DNA from: Nocardia arthritidis
GTDB lineage: Bacteria; Actinomycetota; Actinomycetes; Mycobacteriales; Mycobacteriaceae
DNA length: 64,000 nucleotides
Assembly: GCF_011801145.1 (NCBI RefSeq)
Contig: NZ_CP046172.1
Span: 620,001 to 684,000 of the forward strand
Direction: 5' to 3'
A program made the translations under genes and the position numbers. The notes beneath the pieces were generated by a model that was given only the letters and a program-made list of their open reading frames with translations, was not told the origin of the DNA and ran no database searches. Numbering within the stretch: position 1 is the first letter of the stretch; each line of letters opens with the position of its first letter. Below, piece after piece: positions 26,879 to 34,437 of the stretch.

Positions 26879-26950
26879 AAGCGCGAAACCCGACTGCTGG
26901 ACGTCCATCCAGGAGCCGGGTTCACTTCTCCCGGCTAGTGCCAGGAGCAC
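26879..26950 (-). repeat. Structured repeat unit R4
   Basis: The unit is 134 bp from R3 and is the first in the predicted direction of transcription. Both hairpins pair fully on the minus strand apart from the C-C mismatch. Sequence to the right of it (26951-27016) differs from the inter-repeat DNA and should hold the array promoter and the divergent HIT promoter. Confidence 0.82.
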
Positions 26951-27016
26951 GGGACAAGTATGCCAACCGGAAGTGGGGGAGGGACAGGGGTTTTCGGGGC
27001 GGGTTAGGGTGCCGGG

Positions 27017-27439
27017 ATGGATCCGTACACGATTTTCGCCGAGATCATTGCCGGGCGGGCGCCCGCGAGCAAGGTTTACGAGGACGATGATGTGTTGGCG
27101 TTCATGGATATTCGGCCGCTGACGCCGGGGCATCTGCTGGTGGTGCCGAAGATGGCGGCGCGGAGTCTGGCCGAATTGGATCCGGCGATCGGGGGGAAGC
27201 TGTTTCAGGTGGGGCAGCGGTTGGCCGCGGCTTTGCGGGCCAGCGAGGTGGGGTGCGATGGGGTGAATTTCTTCCTGGCCGACGGGGTGACGGCCGGGCA
27301 GGAGGTGTTCCATGTGCATCTGCATGTGATCCCGCGGACGGCGGGTGACGGGTTCGGGCTGCGGGCGCGGCCGACTCATCCGCGGCGCGCCGATCTGGAC
27401 TATCTCGCGACTTCGATCCGGGGCGCGCTGAACCGCTGA
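27017..27439 (+). CDS. HIT-family protein (second copy)
   Basis: The 140-residue HIT protein has the triad HVHLHVIPR and the upstream DIRPLTPGHLLVVPK. It differs clearly from the HIT protein at 18788 and is therefore not a recent duplicate. It probably acts as a nucleotide hydrolase or transferase. A TAGGGT -10 (27005-27010) lies 6 nt before the ATG, giving a leaderless transcript that would diverge from the repeat array. Confidence 0.9.
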   Translation: MDPYTIFAEIIAGRAPASKVYEDDDVLAFMDIRPLTPGHLLVVPKMAARSLAELDPAIGGKLFQVGQRLAAALRASEVGCDGVNFFLADGVTAGQEVFHVHLHVIPRTAGDGFGLRARPTHPRRADLDYLATSIRGALNR

Positions 27440-27564
27440 CCTTGCGGCCCCGATACGAACCGCGCGGTTTGCTGTATCGATGCTCAGATCTTGAATCTCT
27501 TCCACACCACCCGTGGTGTGAGTACCGTTGAATGCCATTGGCATGCGGTGATGGAGGTGGGGTC

Positions 27565-28521
27565 GTGCGGCATATCAGAGTTGCGATGACTGTGCTGGCC
27601 ATGGCGTTCGCCGTGCTCGCCCCGGCGATCTCCGACCCGCCACCGGCCGCGGCGGCCGGGGTGCGCATCACCGAGCTCAGCCCGACCCGCTCGGCCGTCT
27701 TCATCGACTCACCGGCCATGGGCCGGACGATTCAGGTTCAGGTGCTGCATCCGGCGGGCGGCGGGCCGCGCCCGGCGTACTACCTGCTGGACGGCCTCGA
27801 TCCCGGCGCGAACCAGAGCACCTGGACCAACGCCACCGACGCCGAGCAATTCTTCGCGGGCGATCGGGTGAATGTGGTGTTGCCGGTCGGTGGCCAGGCC
27901 AGCTATTACACCGACTGGCAGCAGGACGACCCGCGCTTCGGCCGATACAAGTGGGAAACCTTCCTCACCGAGGAGCTGCCGCCGATCATCGACGCGTACT
28001 TCGATGGCAACGGCGTCAACGCGATCGGCGGTTTGTCGATGGGCGGCAACGCGGCTTTCATTCTGGCGGTTCGCAAACCGTGGCTGTATCGCGCCGTCGC
28101 GGGCTACAGTGCATGCCCCGACACGGGTTTGGCGACCGGCGCGGTGATGTTCTCCATCGCGAACCGCGGAGGTGACCCGAACAATATGTGGGGCCCGCCC
28201 GGCAGCCCAGCCTGGGCCGAACACGATCCGGCGCAGCTGGCGGATCGCTTGCGCGGCAAGACGATTTACCTGTCCACCGGATCCGGCATCCCCGGCCCGC
28301 ACGAGGCGGAGATCAAACCCCAACTGCCGGAGAACATCTTCTTCGGCGGCCCGATCGAATCCGGTGTCAACACCTGCGTCACCGCCTTCGAGCGGCGGCT
28401 GCACACCATGAATATCGCCGCGCGAATCGACTACAGCCCCACCGGAACCCACTCCTGGTCCTACTGGCAGGACACGCTGCACGCCTCGTGGCCGACCATC
28501 TCCACCGCGATAGGCGCTTAG
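27565..28521 (+). CDS. Secreted esterase/mycolyltransferase-like (Ag85 fold)
   Basis: The 318-residue protein has a signal peptide (about 1-31, ending PPPAAAA) and an alpha/beta-hydrolase domain of the esterase D/antigen 85 type. Features are YYLLDGLDPGANQSTWTN, YKWETFLTEELPPIIDAYF, nucleophile Ser158 in GGLSMGG and catalytic His in GTHSWSYW. Proteins like this transfer mycolic acids to trehalose or arabinogalactan, or act as plain esterases. I chose GTG 27565 because GGAGGTGG (27553-27560) precedes it and it opens the signal peptide. Confidence 0.85.
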   Translation: MRHIRVAMTVLAMAFAVLAPAISDPPPAAAAGVRITELSPTRSAVFIDSPAMGRTIQVQVLHPAGGGPRPAYYLLDGLDPGANQSTWTNATDAEQFFAGDRVNVVLPVGGQASYYTDWQQDDPRFGRYKWETFLTEELPPIIDAYFDGNGVNAIGGLSMGGNAAFILAVRKPWLYRAVAGYSACPDTGLATGAVMFSIANRGGDPNNMWGPPGSPAWAEHDPAQLADRLRGKTIYLSTGSGIPGPHEAEIKPQLPENIFFGGPIESGVNTCVTAFERRLHTMNIAARIDYSPTGTHSWSYWQDTLHASWPTISTAIGA

Positions 28522-28554
28522 GCGAGTCCGGCGTCGCGGACGACGATCGCGATG

Positions 28555-29628
28555 TCAGGCCGCCCAGCCGTCGCGGGGACCGCGGCGGCCGGGGAACAGG
28601 ATGAAGGCCAGCGCGAACAGGCCGATGGTGGCGAGTGCGCCGTAGAGGATCACACCGCCTGGTACACCGAGGATTTCGGCGTTTTCGGTGCGCTCGACGA
28701 TCTGGTGGTACGGCTCGTCGGAATCCGCGGCGGCGAAGGTGAAGTCGGTGCTGATCGCCGCGGGATTGTCGATGGTGACGCGCAGTCCGGTCAGGTAGTC
28801 ATGGCCGCCGCCGCTGAGCCGCGCCAGGTCGGCATCGGCGAAATCGGTTGCCCTATCCGCGAATTCGACATCCGACGATTGTTTGTTCGCATCGGGATCG
28901 GTGCGCCGCATCCGGTGCTCGCCGAGGACGTAGAGCACGACGGTCTGGCTCGACTTGGCGGCGGCGGACATGCGCATGGGATAGACGAGCCGGTCGGTGT
29001 CGAACTCGAAGCGCACCGGATCGAGTGCGCCGCTGAGCGGTTGGTCGCTGGTGAGTCGCATGGCCACGAACGACCAACCGTCCCGCAGATATGGCGCCAT
29101 CGCGTCGACGACCTCCGGCTTGGTCTGATAGCCGTTGTCGGTCAACCACTTTCGGATACCGTCGAGGTCGCCGCCGGTGAGCGTGGTCGCCTCCAGCGGC
29201 CCGAGCTGGACGCGGCCGAGTACGGTGGGCCCCGCGGTGGCGGGCGCCGCGGCCGATGACGCTCCGGCGCCGATCTTGGATAGCCAGCGGTAGTGCGTCA
29301 CCACCTGTGGCGCGGTGCGGGCCTCCAGTTCCTTGAAGGTCTGCGGCGCACCGGCGGTCACGGTGGCCGGCGTCGGCGTCGGCACGATCAACGCGGCGGT
29401 GTCGATGCCGGAACGCAGGGCCAGCTGCATGACGATCGTTTCCCGGCGGCCGTCCCAACCCAGGAGCGCGACTTCACGATTCACCGTCGCGGTGCTGCCG
29501 AGATCACCGGCCTTCGGGATCACTCCGCCGCACGCGCAGGCCGAAGCCGGTGCGAGCGCACCGATGCCGACGCAGCCGAGCAGAACCGCGGCGGCCGTGC
29601 CGAGCCGCGCGATGATGGCGAACCTCAT
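28555..29628 (-). CDS. DUF2330-like secreted, membrane-anchored protein
   Basis: The 357-residue protein has a signal peptide ending ALAPASACACGG, a beta-rich extracytoplasmic region with the CGG motif and ALRSGIDTAALIVPTPTPATV typical of DUF2330 proteins, and a C-terminal membrane helix (VILYGALATIGLFALAFILF) followed by a basic tail. The function of the family is unknown. The ATG at 29628 was chosen because a TAATCT -10 lies 7 nt upstream and a signal peptide starts there; the frame is open for 93 bp more. Confidence 0.78.
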   Translation of the reverse strand: MRFAIIARLGTAAAVLLGCVGIGALAPASACACGGVIPKAGDLGSTATVNREVALLGWDGRRETIVMQLALRSGIDTAALIVPTPTPATVTAGAPQTFKELEARTAPQVVTHYRWLSKIGAGASSAAAPATAGPTVLGRVQLGPLEATTLTGGDLDGIRKWLTDNGYQTKPEVVDAMAPYLRDGWSFVAMRLTSDQPLSGALDPVRFEFDTDRLVYPMRMSAAAKSSQTVVLYVLGEHRMRRTDPDANKQSSDVEFADRATDFADADLARLSGGGHDYLTGLRVTIDNPAAISTDFTFAAADSDEPYHQIVERTENAEILGVPGGVILYGALATIGLFALAFILFPGRRGPRDGWAA

Positions 29629-29707
29629 GCGCGGCAGATTACTTGCGTACGATCGGCAATGCCCTGTCGAAGTCCGATCCGCCCGAATATCGCTGTAGCC
29701 CAGCGCG

Positions 29708-30796
29708 TTAACGCACCGCAACGCTCTCCGGCTGCCACCGCGGGTAGTCGCTGTAGCCTTCGGCGGTGCGTCCGTACAGCAGGTCCTCGCGGATCTCCGC
29801 CAACGGCAGGTCGTTCGTGATGCGTTCCACCAGATCGGGATTGGCGATGAACGCGCGGCCGAAGGAGATCAGGTCGGCGCGGTGGTCGCGCAGCGCGCGC
29901 TCCGCGTCCGCCGCCGTGGTGGCCGAACGGTTCTCACCGACATTCGCGATGAAGGTGCCGTGCCAGCGCGGGCGCAGATCGGCCAGCGCGGGATAGTCGT
30001 CGTTATCGATGAGGTGCAGGTAGGCGAGGTCGCGGCGATCGAGTTCGGTGACGAGCGCGCGATACAGCGGCCCCGGATTGTCCTCGCGCATATTGAATTG
30101 CGGGTTTCCCGGCGAGAGCCGGATCGCGGTGCGTCGCGACCCGATCGCCGCCGCGACGGCGTCGACGACGGCCAGCGGCAGCCGCATCCGGTTCTCGATC
30201 GATCCGCCGTATTCGTCGGTGCGCAGGTTGGTGTTGTCGGCCAGGAACTGGTGCAGCAGATAGCTGTTGGCGCCGTGTATTTCCACACCGTCGAAGCCTG
30301 CGCGCATCGCATTGTTCGCGGCGTCGGCGAAATGCATTGGCAGTTGGGCGATTTCGGTGCGATCGAGTTCGCGCGGGACGATCGGTTCACCCTTGGTGCC
30401 GTCGATGAGGTGCGGGTGATCGGGATCCAGCACCGCCGAGGGGCCCGCGGGCCAGGAACCGTCGATCCGGCCGCGCGGGTGGTTCTTCCGGCCACCGTGC
30501 ATGAGCTGGGCGAAGATCCGCCCGCCCGCGGTGTGCACGGCGTCGGTCACCTGCCGCCAGGCCCGCACGTGCTCCTCGGTCTGTAGTCCGGGCACCCACG
30601 CCTCGCTCTGCCCGGTGCTGTGTGGCCAGATGCCCTCGGTGATGATCAGGCCCGCGGCCGCGCGTTGCGCGTAGTAGTCGGCGACATCGGCCGTCGGCGA
30701 TCCGTCCGGCAGCGAGCGCAGCCGGGTCATCGGCGACATGACGATCCGATTCGGAAGGGCGAGAACGTGATTGCGATACGGGGTCAAAAGCTGCAT
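29708..30796 (-). CDS. Old Yellow Enzyme-type flavin ene-reductase
   Basis: The 362-residue FMN-dependent TIM-barrel protein shows NRIVMSPMTRLRS, FAQLMHGGRKNHP, the substrate-binding His/Asn pair in EIHGANSYLLHQFL, RTDEYGGSIENR and SFGRAFIANPDLVERI. It reduces activated C=C bonds (enals, enones, nitroesters) with NAD(P)H. It is divergent from a merR gene across a MerR-type promoter. ATG 30796 is preferred over ATG 30820 because the latter lies inside the operator; TAGCGT is 7 nt upstream. Confidence 0.9.
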   Translation of the reverse strand: MQLLTPYRNHVLALPNRIVMSPMTRLRSLPDGSPTADVADYYAQRAAAGLIITEGIWPHSTGQSEAWVPGLQTEEHVRAWRQVTDAVHTAGGRIFAQLMHGGRKNHPRGRIDGSWPAGPSAVLDPDHPHLIDGTKGEPIVPRELDRTEIAQLPMHFADAANNAMRAGFDGVEIHGANSYLLHQFLADNTNLRTDEYGGSIENRMRLPLAVVDAVAAAIGSRRTAIRLSPGNPQFNMREDNPGPLYRALVTELDRRDLAYLHLIDNDDYPALADLRPRWHGTFIANVGENRSATTAADAERALRDHRADLISFGRAFIANPDLVERITNDLPLAEIREDLLYGRTAEGYSDYPRWQPESVAVR

Positions 30797-30803
30797 ATCC
30801 GGT

Positions 30804-30834
30804 ACGCTAGAACCTGACATCAGTGTCAGGTCAA
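30804..30834 (-). promoter_or_regulatory. MerR-type promoter/operator of the ene-reductase gene
   Basis: On the minus strand, TTGACC (-35) and TAGCGT (-10) are 19 bp apart, the long spacer typical of MerR-activated promoters. A perfect 8-bp inverted repeat (ACCTGACA, 30812-30819, with 30824-30831) overlaps the -35 and fills the spacer. The divergent merR gene starts 10 bp further right, and its ribosome site overlaps the -35. Confidence 0.82.
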
Positions 30835-30843
30835 GGAGCGGAT

Positions 30844-31248
30844 ATGCGGATCGGCGAACTGGCGCAGCGCACCGGGGTCAGCGTGCGCTCGCTGCGCTAC
30901 TACGAGTCGAAGGGGATGCTCGCCGCCGAGCGCACCTCCGGCGGGCAGCGCGAATATCCGGAGTCGGCGGTGGATCGGGTGCTGCGCATCCAACAGATGT
31001 TCGCGGCCGGCATCGGCAGCGACACCATCACCGAATTGCTGCCGTGCATCCACGACAGGGACGGCACGCCCAATGCGGCGGCCACTCCGTTCCTGGTCGA
31101 CAAGCTCACCGAGGAACGCAGCCGCATCGATCAGGCGCTGCGCGATATGCACCGGACGCGCGCGGTGCTCGACGGCATCATCGAGGCCGCGAGCGGCGAA
31201 TCGGCGGGGCCGGGCGCGACGAGGAGTCCGCACCCGGGCGAACAGTAG
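30844..31248 (+). CDS. MerR-family transcriptional regulator
   Basis: The 134-residue regulator has the winged-helix start MRIGELAQRTGVSVRSLRYYESKGML and a long dimerisation helix. No cysteine pair for metal binding is evident; one Cys is present (LLPCIHD). It probably senses an organic electrophile and switches on the divergent ene-reductase through the palindrome next to its own start. AAGGAG (30833-30838) fixes the ATG. It ends 10 bp before the oligopeptidase gene. Confidence 0.9.
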   Translation: MRIGELAQRTGVSVRSLRYYESKGMLAAERTSGGQREYPESAVDRVLRIQQMFAAGIGSDTITELLPCIHDRDGTPNAAATPFLVDKLTEERSRIDQALRDMHRTRAVLDGIIEAASGESAGPGATRSPHPGEQ

Positions 31249-31258
31249 TGTGGAACCC

Positions 31259-33403
31259 ATGTCTGTCGAGAGTGTTGCGGCGCCGATCGCCAAGCGGGTG
31301 CCGACCGAGCGGGTGCATCACGGCGACGTCTTCGTCGACGAATACGAGTGGCTGCGGGACAAGGAAGACCCGGAGGTCATCGCCTACCTCGAGGCGGAGA
31401 ACGCGTACACCGAGGCGCGCACGGCGCATCTCGACGGGCTGCGGGGGAAGATCTTCGCCGAGATCAAGTCGCGGGTGCAGGAGACCGATCTCTCGGTGCC
31501 GCACCGGATGGGCGACTACTGGTATTACTCGCGCACCTTCGAGGGCAAGCAGTACGGCAGCTCGTGCCGCTGCCCCGTCGCCGCCGACGCCGCGGGCATC
31601 GACGCGTGGACTCCACCCGAGCTGAAGCCGGGCGTCGAGATTCCGGGCGAGCAGGTGCTGCTCGACCTGAACGAGCTCGCCGAGGGCCACGACTTCATCT
31701 CGCTCGGCGCGTTCGAGGTGAGCCACGACGGCAACCTGCTCGCCTACTCGGTGGACACCGTCGGCAACGAGCGCTATGTGCTGCGTTTCAAGGATCTGCG
31801 CACCGGCGCGTCGCTGCCCGACGAGATCGCCGAGACCGCGGCGGGCGCGGCCTGGTCGCTGGACGGCGAGTTCGTCTTCTATCAGACCGTCGACGAGGCG
31901 TGGCGGCCCGATACCGTGTGGCGGCACCGCCTCGGCACCGCCGCCGATCAGGATGTCAAGGTCTTCCACGAGCCCGACGATCGTTTCTGGGTCGGCATCG
32001 ATGGCACCCGCTCGGAGCAGTACCTGTTCATCGTGAGCAGCTCCAAGATCACCACGGAGTACCGGGTGCTGGCCGCCGACGATCCGGAGGGTGAATTCCG
32101 GGTGGTGCTGCCGCGCCGCGATGGCGTCGAATACTCGGTGGAGCACGCGGTGATCGGCGGCGAGGACCGCTTCCTGATCATGCACAACGACGTGGTCGAC
32201 GGGGTGAAGGCGGAGAACTTCGTGCTCGCCGAGGCCCCGGTCGCCGACCCGTCGGATATGACCATCCTGATCGGCCACGATCCGCAGGTGCGGTTGGAGA
32301 GCGTCGGCGCCTTCGCCGACTATCTGGTACTCGGCTATCGCCGGGAAGCTCTTCCGCGCCTTGCCATTTGGCCGCTGACGGCGGACGGCTACGGGGAACG
32401 CCGGGAGCTGGAATTCGACCTGGAGCTGGCCTCGGTCGGCACCGCGGGCAATCCGGAGTGGGCGCAGCCGACGCTGCGCATCGCGCTCGGCTCGTTCATC
32501 ACCCCGCGCCAGATCTTCGACTACGTGCCGGCGACCGGAGAGCTGTTGCTGCGCAAGGAGGATGTGGTACTCGGCGGCTACGACCCGAACGAGTATGTGC
32601 AGCGCCGGGATTGGGCCGTCGCCGACGACGGGACCCGCATTCCGATCTCGCTGGTCTGGCGGAAGGAATTCGCACCGGACTCGCCGAAACCGTTGCTGCT
32701 CTACGGATACGGCTCCTACGAAACGGCGATAGATCCGTACTTCTCCATCGCGCGGCTGTCCATGCTGGATCGCGGCATGGTGTTCGCCATCGCGCATGTG
32801 CGCGGCGGCGGCGAGATGGGCCGGTACTGGTACGAGAACGGCAAGACGCTCACCAAGAAGAACACCTTCACCGATTTCGTCTCCTGCGCAAGGCATCTCA
32901 TCGACACCGGGGTGACGGCCGCGGATCGTCTGGTGGCCGAGGGCGGCAGCGCGGGCGGCATGCTGATGGGCGCCGTCGCCAATCTCGCGCCGGAACTGTT
33001 CACCGGAATCATCACCAGCGTGCCGTTCGTCGACCCGCTCACCTCGATCCTCGACCCGGATCTTCCGCTCACCGTCATCGAATGGGACGAGTGGGGAGAT
33101 CCCTTGCACGACAAGGACGTTTATCAGTACATGAAGTCCTATTCGCCCTACGAGAACGTCGAGGCGAAGGACTATCCGGCCATCCTGGCGATCACCGGGC
33201 TCAACGACACCAGGGTGCTGTACGTGGAACCGGCCAAATGGGTGGCCAAGCTGCGCGTCACCAAAACCGGTGACGCCCCGCTGCTGCTGAAGACGGAGAT
33301 GAGCTCGGGTCACGGCGGCGTCAGCGGGCGCTACGAGCGGTGGAAAGAGGTCGCCTTCGAGGAGGCGTGGATTCTGGACACCGTCGGCCTGGCCGACGCC
33401 TGA
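31259..33403 (+). CDS. ptrB: Oligopeptidase B-type serine peptidase (S9A)
   Basis: The 714-residue peptidase has an N-terminal helical stretch with HGDVFVDEYEWLRDKEDPEVIAYLEAEN, a beta-propeller and a C-terminal alpha/beta-hydrolase domain. The nucleophile is Ser564 in GGSAGGMLMG; GLNDTRVLY and SSGHGGVSGRY provide the Asp and His. It cuts short peptides after Arg or Lys in the cytoplasm. In M. tuberculosis this gene is split into ptrBa and ptrBb; here it is intact. TAGTGT (31246-31251) lies 7 nt before the ATG, so the longer frame upstream is not used. Confidence 0.92.
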   Translation: MSVESVAAPIAKRVPTERVHHGDVFVDEYEWLRDKEDPEVIAYLEAENAYTEARTAHLDGLRGKIFAEIKSRVQETDLSVPHRMGDYWYYSRTFEGKQYGSSCRCPVAADAAGIDAWTPPELKPGVEIPGEQVLLDLNELAEGHDFISLGAFEVSHDGNLLAYSVDTVGNERYVLRFKDLRTGASLPDEIAETAAGAAWSLDGEFVFYQTVDEAWRPDTVWRHRLGTAADQDVKVFHEPDDRFWVGIDGTRSEQYLFIVSSSKITTEYRVLAADDPEGEFRVVLPRRDGVEYSVEHAVIGGEDRFLIMHNDVVDGVKAENFVLAEAPVADPSDMTILIGHDPQVRLESVGAFADYLVLGYRREALPRLAIWPLTADGYGERRELEFDLELASVGTAGNPEWAQPTLRIALGSFITPRQIFDYVPATGELLLRKEDVVLGGYDPNEYVQRRDWAVADDGTRIPISLVWRKEFAPDSPKPLLLYGYGSYETAIDPYFSIARLSMLDRGMVFAIAHVRGGGEMGRYWYENGKTLTKKNTFTDFVSCARHLIDTGVTAADRLVAEGGSAGGMLMGAVANLAPELFTGIITSVPFVDPLTSILDPDLPLTVIEWDEWGDPLHDKDVYQYMKSYSPYENVEAKDYPAILAITGLNDTRVLYVEPAKWVAKLRVTKTGDAPLLLKTEMSSGHGGVSGRYERWKEVAFEEAWILDTVGLADA

Positions 33404-33550
33404 CCGGTTCGCGGAGCGAATGCGGAAATACCGCGGAGTTTCCGGCCGCTGAACATCGGGGGATGCCGGGAGCCGAATGCCGACAGGGTGTTCGGCTCCC
33501 GGTCATCCGGCCTGCACGCCGTGGACATCTGCGGCTGGCACCGTTATTTC

Positions 33551-34252
33551 ATGAATGCTGAGCTGATCGTTTCCGTATCCGGAATCCGGGACGCGACCCG
33601 CGATGCCGCGATCGAATTCGCCGCGGAGATGGATCGGCGCGACGTCAGGCTCTCGCTGCTGGTCGCGCCCCGGCTCAAGGGTCGCTACCGGTTGGTGGAC
33701 GATCCGGCGACGCAGGCATGGCTGCGGGGGCGGCGGGCCCGCGGTGACGCGATCGTGCTGCACGGCTACGACCAGGCGGCCACCAAGCGGCGCAGGGCCG
33801 AATTCGCCGCGCTGCCCCGGCACGAGGCGCGGCTGCGTTTGATGGCCGCCGACCGGGTGATGGAGCAGGTCGAATTGCGCACCAGATTGTTCGCGGCGCC
33901 GCGCTGGGATGCCTCGACCGGTGCGATCGAGGCGCTGCCCGAGGTGGGTTTCCGTTTGGCGCTCGGCCTGACGACCATTCTCGATCTGGAGCGCAATGTG
34001 GCGCAGAAGGCCAGGGTGTACGGGATCGGTGAGGGGTTCCGCGCCGAGCCGTGGTGGTGCCGGGCGTTGGTGATGGGCGCGGCCCGCACCGCGCGGCGCG
34101 GCGGCATTCTGCGGCTTGCGGTTTCGGCCGCCCAGTTGAGCCGTTCCGGGCCGAGGCAGGCGATGCTCGACGCGGTCGATCTGGCGCAGTATCACGGTGC
34201 GGTCAGCCAGGTGTATCGCTGGGAGCCGTTCAGCATCGCCCGTGCGGCATGA
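33551..34252 (+). CDS. DUF2334-like (polysaccharide deacetylase-fold) protein
   Basis: The 233-residue protein starts MNAELIVSVSGIRDATRDAA. It shows LSLLVAPRLKGRYRLVDD, GDAIVLHGYDQA and APRWDASTGAIEALPEVGF, in the pattern of DUF2334 proteins related to polysaccharide deacetylases. The metal-binding His-x-x-x-His and Asp set is not clearly complete, so activity is uncertain. I use the ATG at 33551; the upstream 21 codons read as non-coding. It converges on gadB. Confidence 0.75.
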   Translation: MNAELIVSVSGIRDATRDAAIEFAAEMDRRDVRLSLLVAPRLKGRYRLVDDPATQAWLRGRRARGDAIVLHGYDQAATKRRRAEFAALPRHEARLRLMAADRVMEQVELRTRLFAAPRWDASTGAIEALPEVGFRLALGLTTILDLERNVAQKARVYGIGEGFRAEPWWCRALVMGAARTARRGGILRLAVSAAQLSRSGPRQAMLDAVDLAQYHGAVSQVYRWEPFSIARAA

Positions 34253-34386
34253 GAGTTGGTGTCGGACAAGTAGTTTCGAAGACGGCACGGCCGTAGGGCA
34301 CGGTCGGGGAGTTGCGTGATCGGTGGCCAGGTCGGTGCCGGGCCGGTCGCGCCCCGATCTCACCCGCGGCACCGGCCGGTTCGCGT

Positions 34387-34420
34387 CGCCGTTCGGAGGA
34401 GGGCGTAAATCCGAACGGCG
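34387..34420. terminator. Bidirectional terminator between the DUF2334-like gene and gadB
   Basis: CGCCGTTCGG (34387-34396) pairs perfectly with CCGAACGGCG (34411-34420) around a 14-nt loop, in the gap between two converging genes. Confidence 0.65.
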
Positions 34421-34437
34421 GCGCGGCATTTCACCGT

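Larger units (their letters stand above)
26452..26950 (-). ncRNA. Predicted tandem structured-RNA array (four two-hairpin units)
   Basis: Four 72-bp units can be aligned without gaps and start at 26452, 26598, 26745 and 26879 (+ coordinates). Read on the minus strand, each folds into hairpin A (8 bp, ACUA loop) and hairpin B (8-bp basal stem, C-C mismatch, 5-7-bp upper stem, GGAC loop). Of the changes that break Watson-Crick pairs, 11 become G-U only on the minus strand and 2 only on the plus strand, so the minus strand is the likely RNA. The array converges on the DUF3800-like gene. Loops and linkers are nearly invariant while the upper stem covaries. This is inferred from four copies only. 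Confidence 0.65.

Noticed and set aside
26452..26950. CRISPR array
   Set aside because: The units are 72 bp, imperfect and hairpin-rich, with only four copies at uneven spacing, and no cas genes are present.
26452..26950. Integron attC cassette sites or an IS remnant
   Set aside because: No RYYYAAC/GTTRRRY core sites, no integrase, no cassette ORFs between units and no transposase or terminal repeats.
25927..26950. Classical type III toxin-antitoxin (ToxIN-like)
   Set aside because: There the RNA repeats are about 36 nt long and lie upstream of the toxin on the same strand. Here the units are 72 nt, downstream, and appear to be on the opposite strand. A functional analogy stays open.
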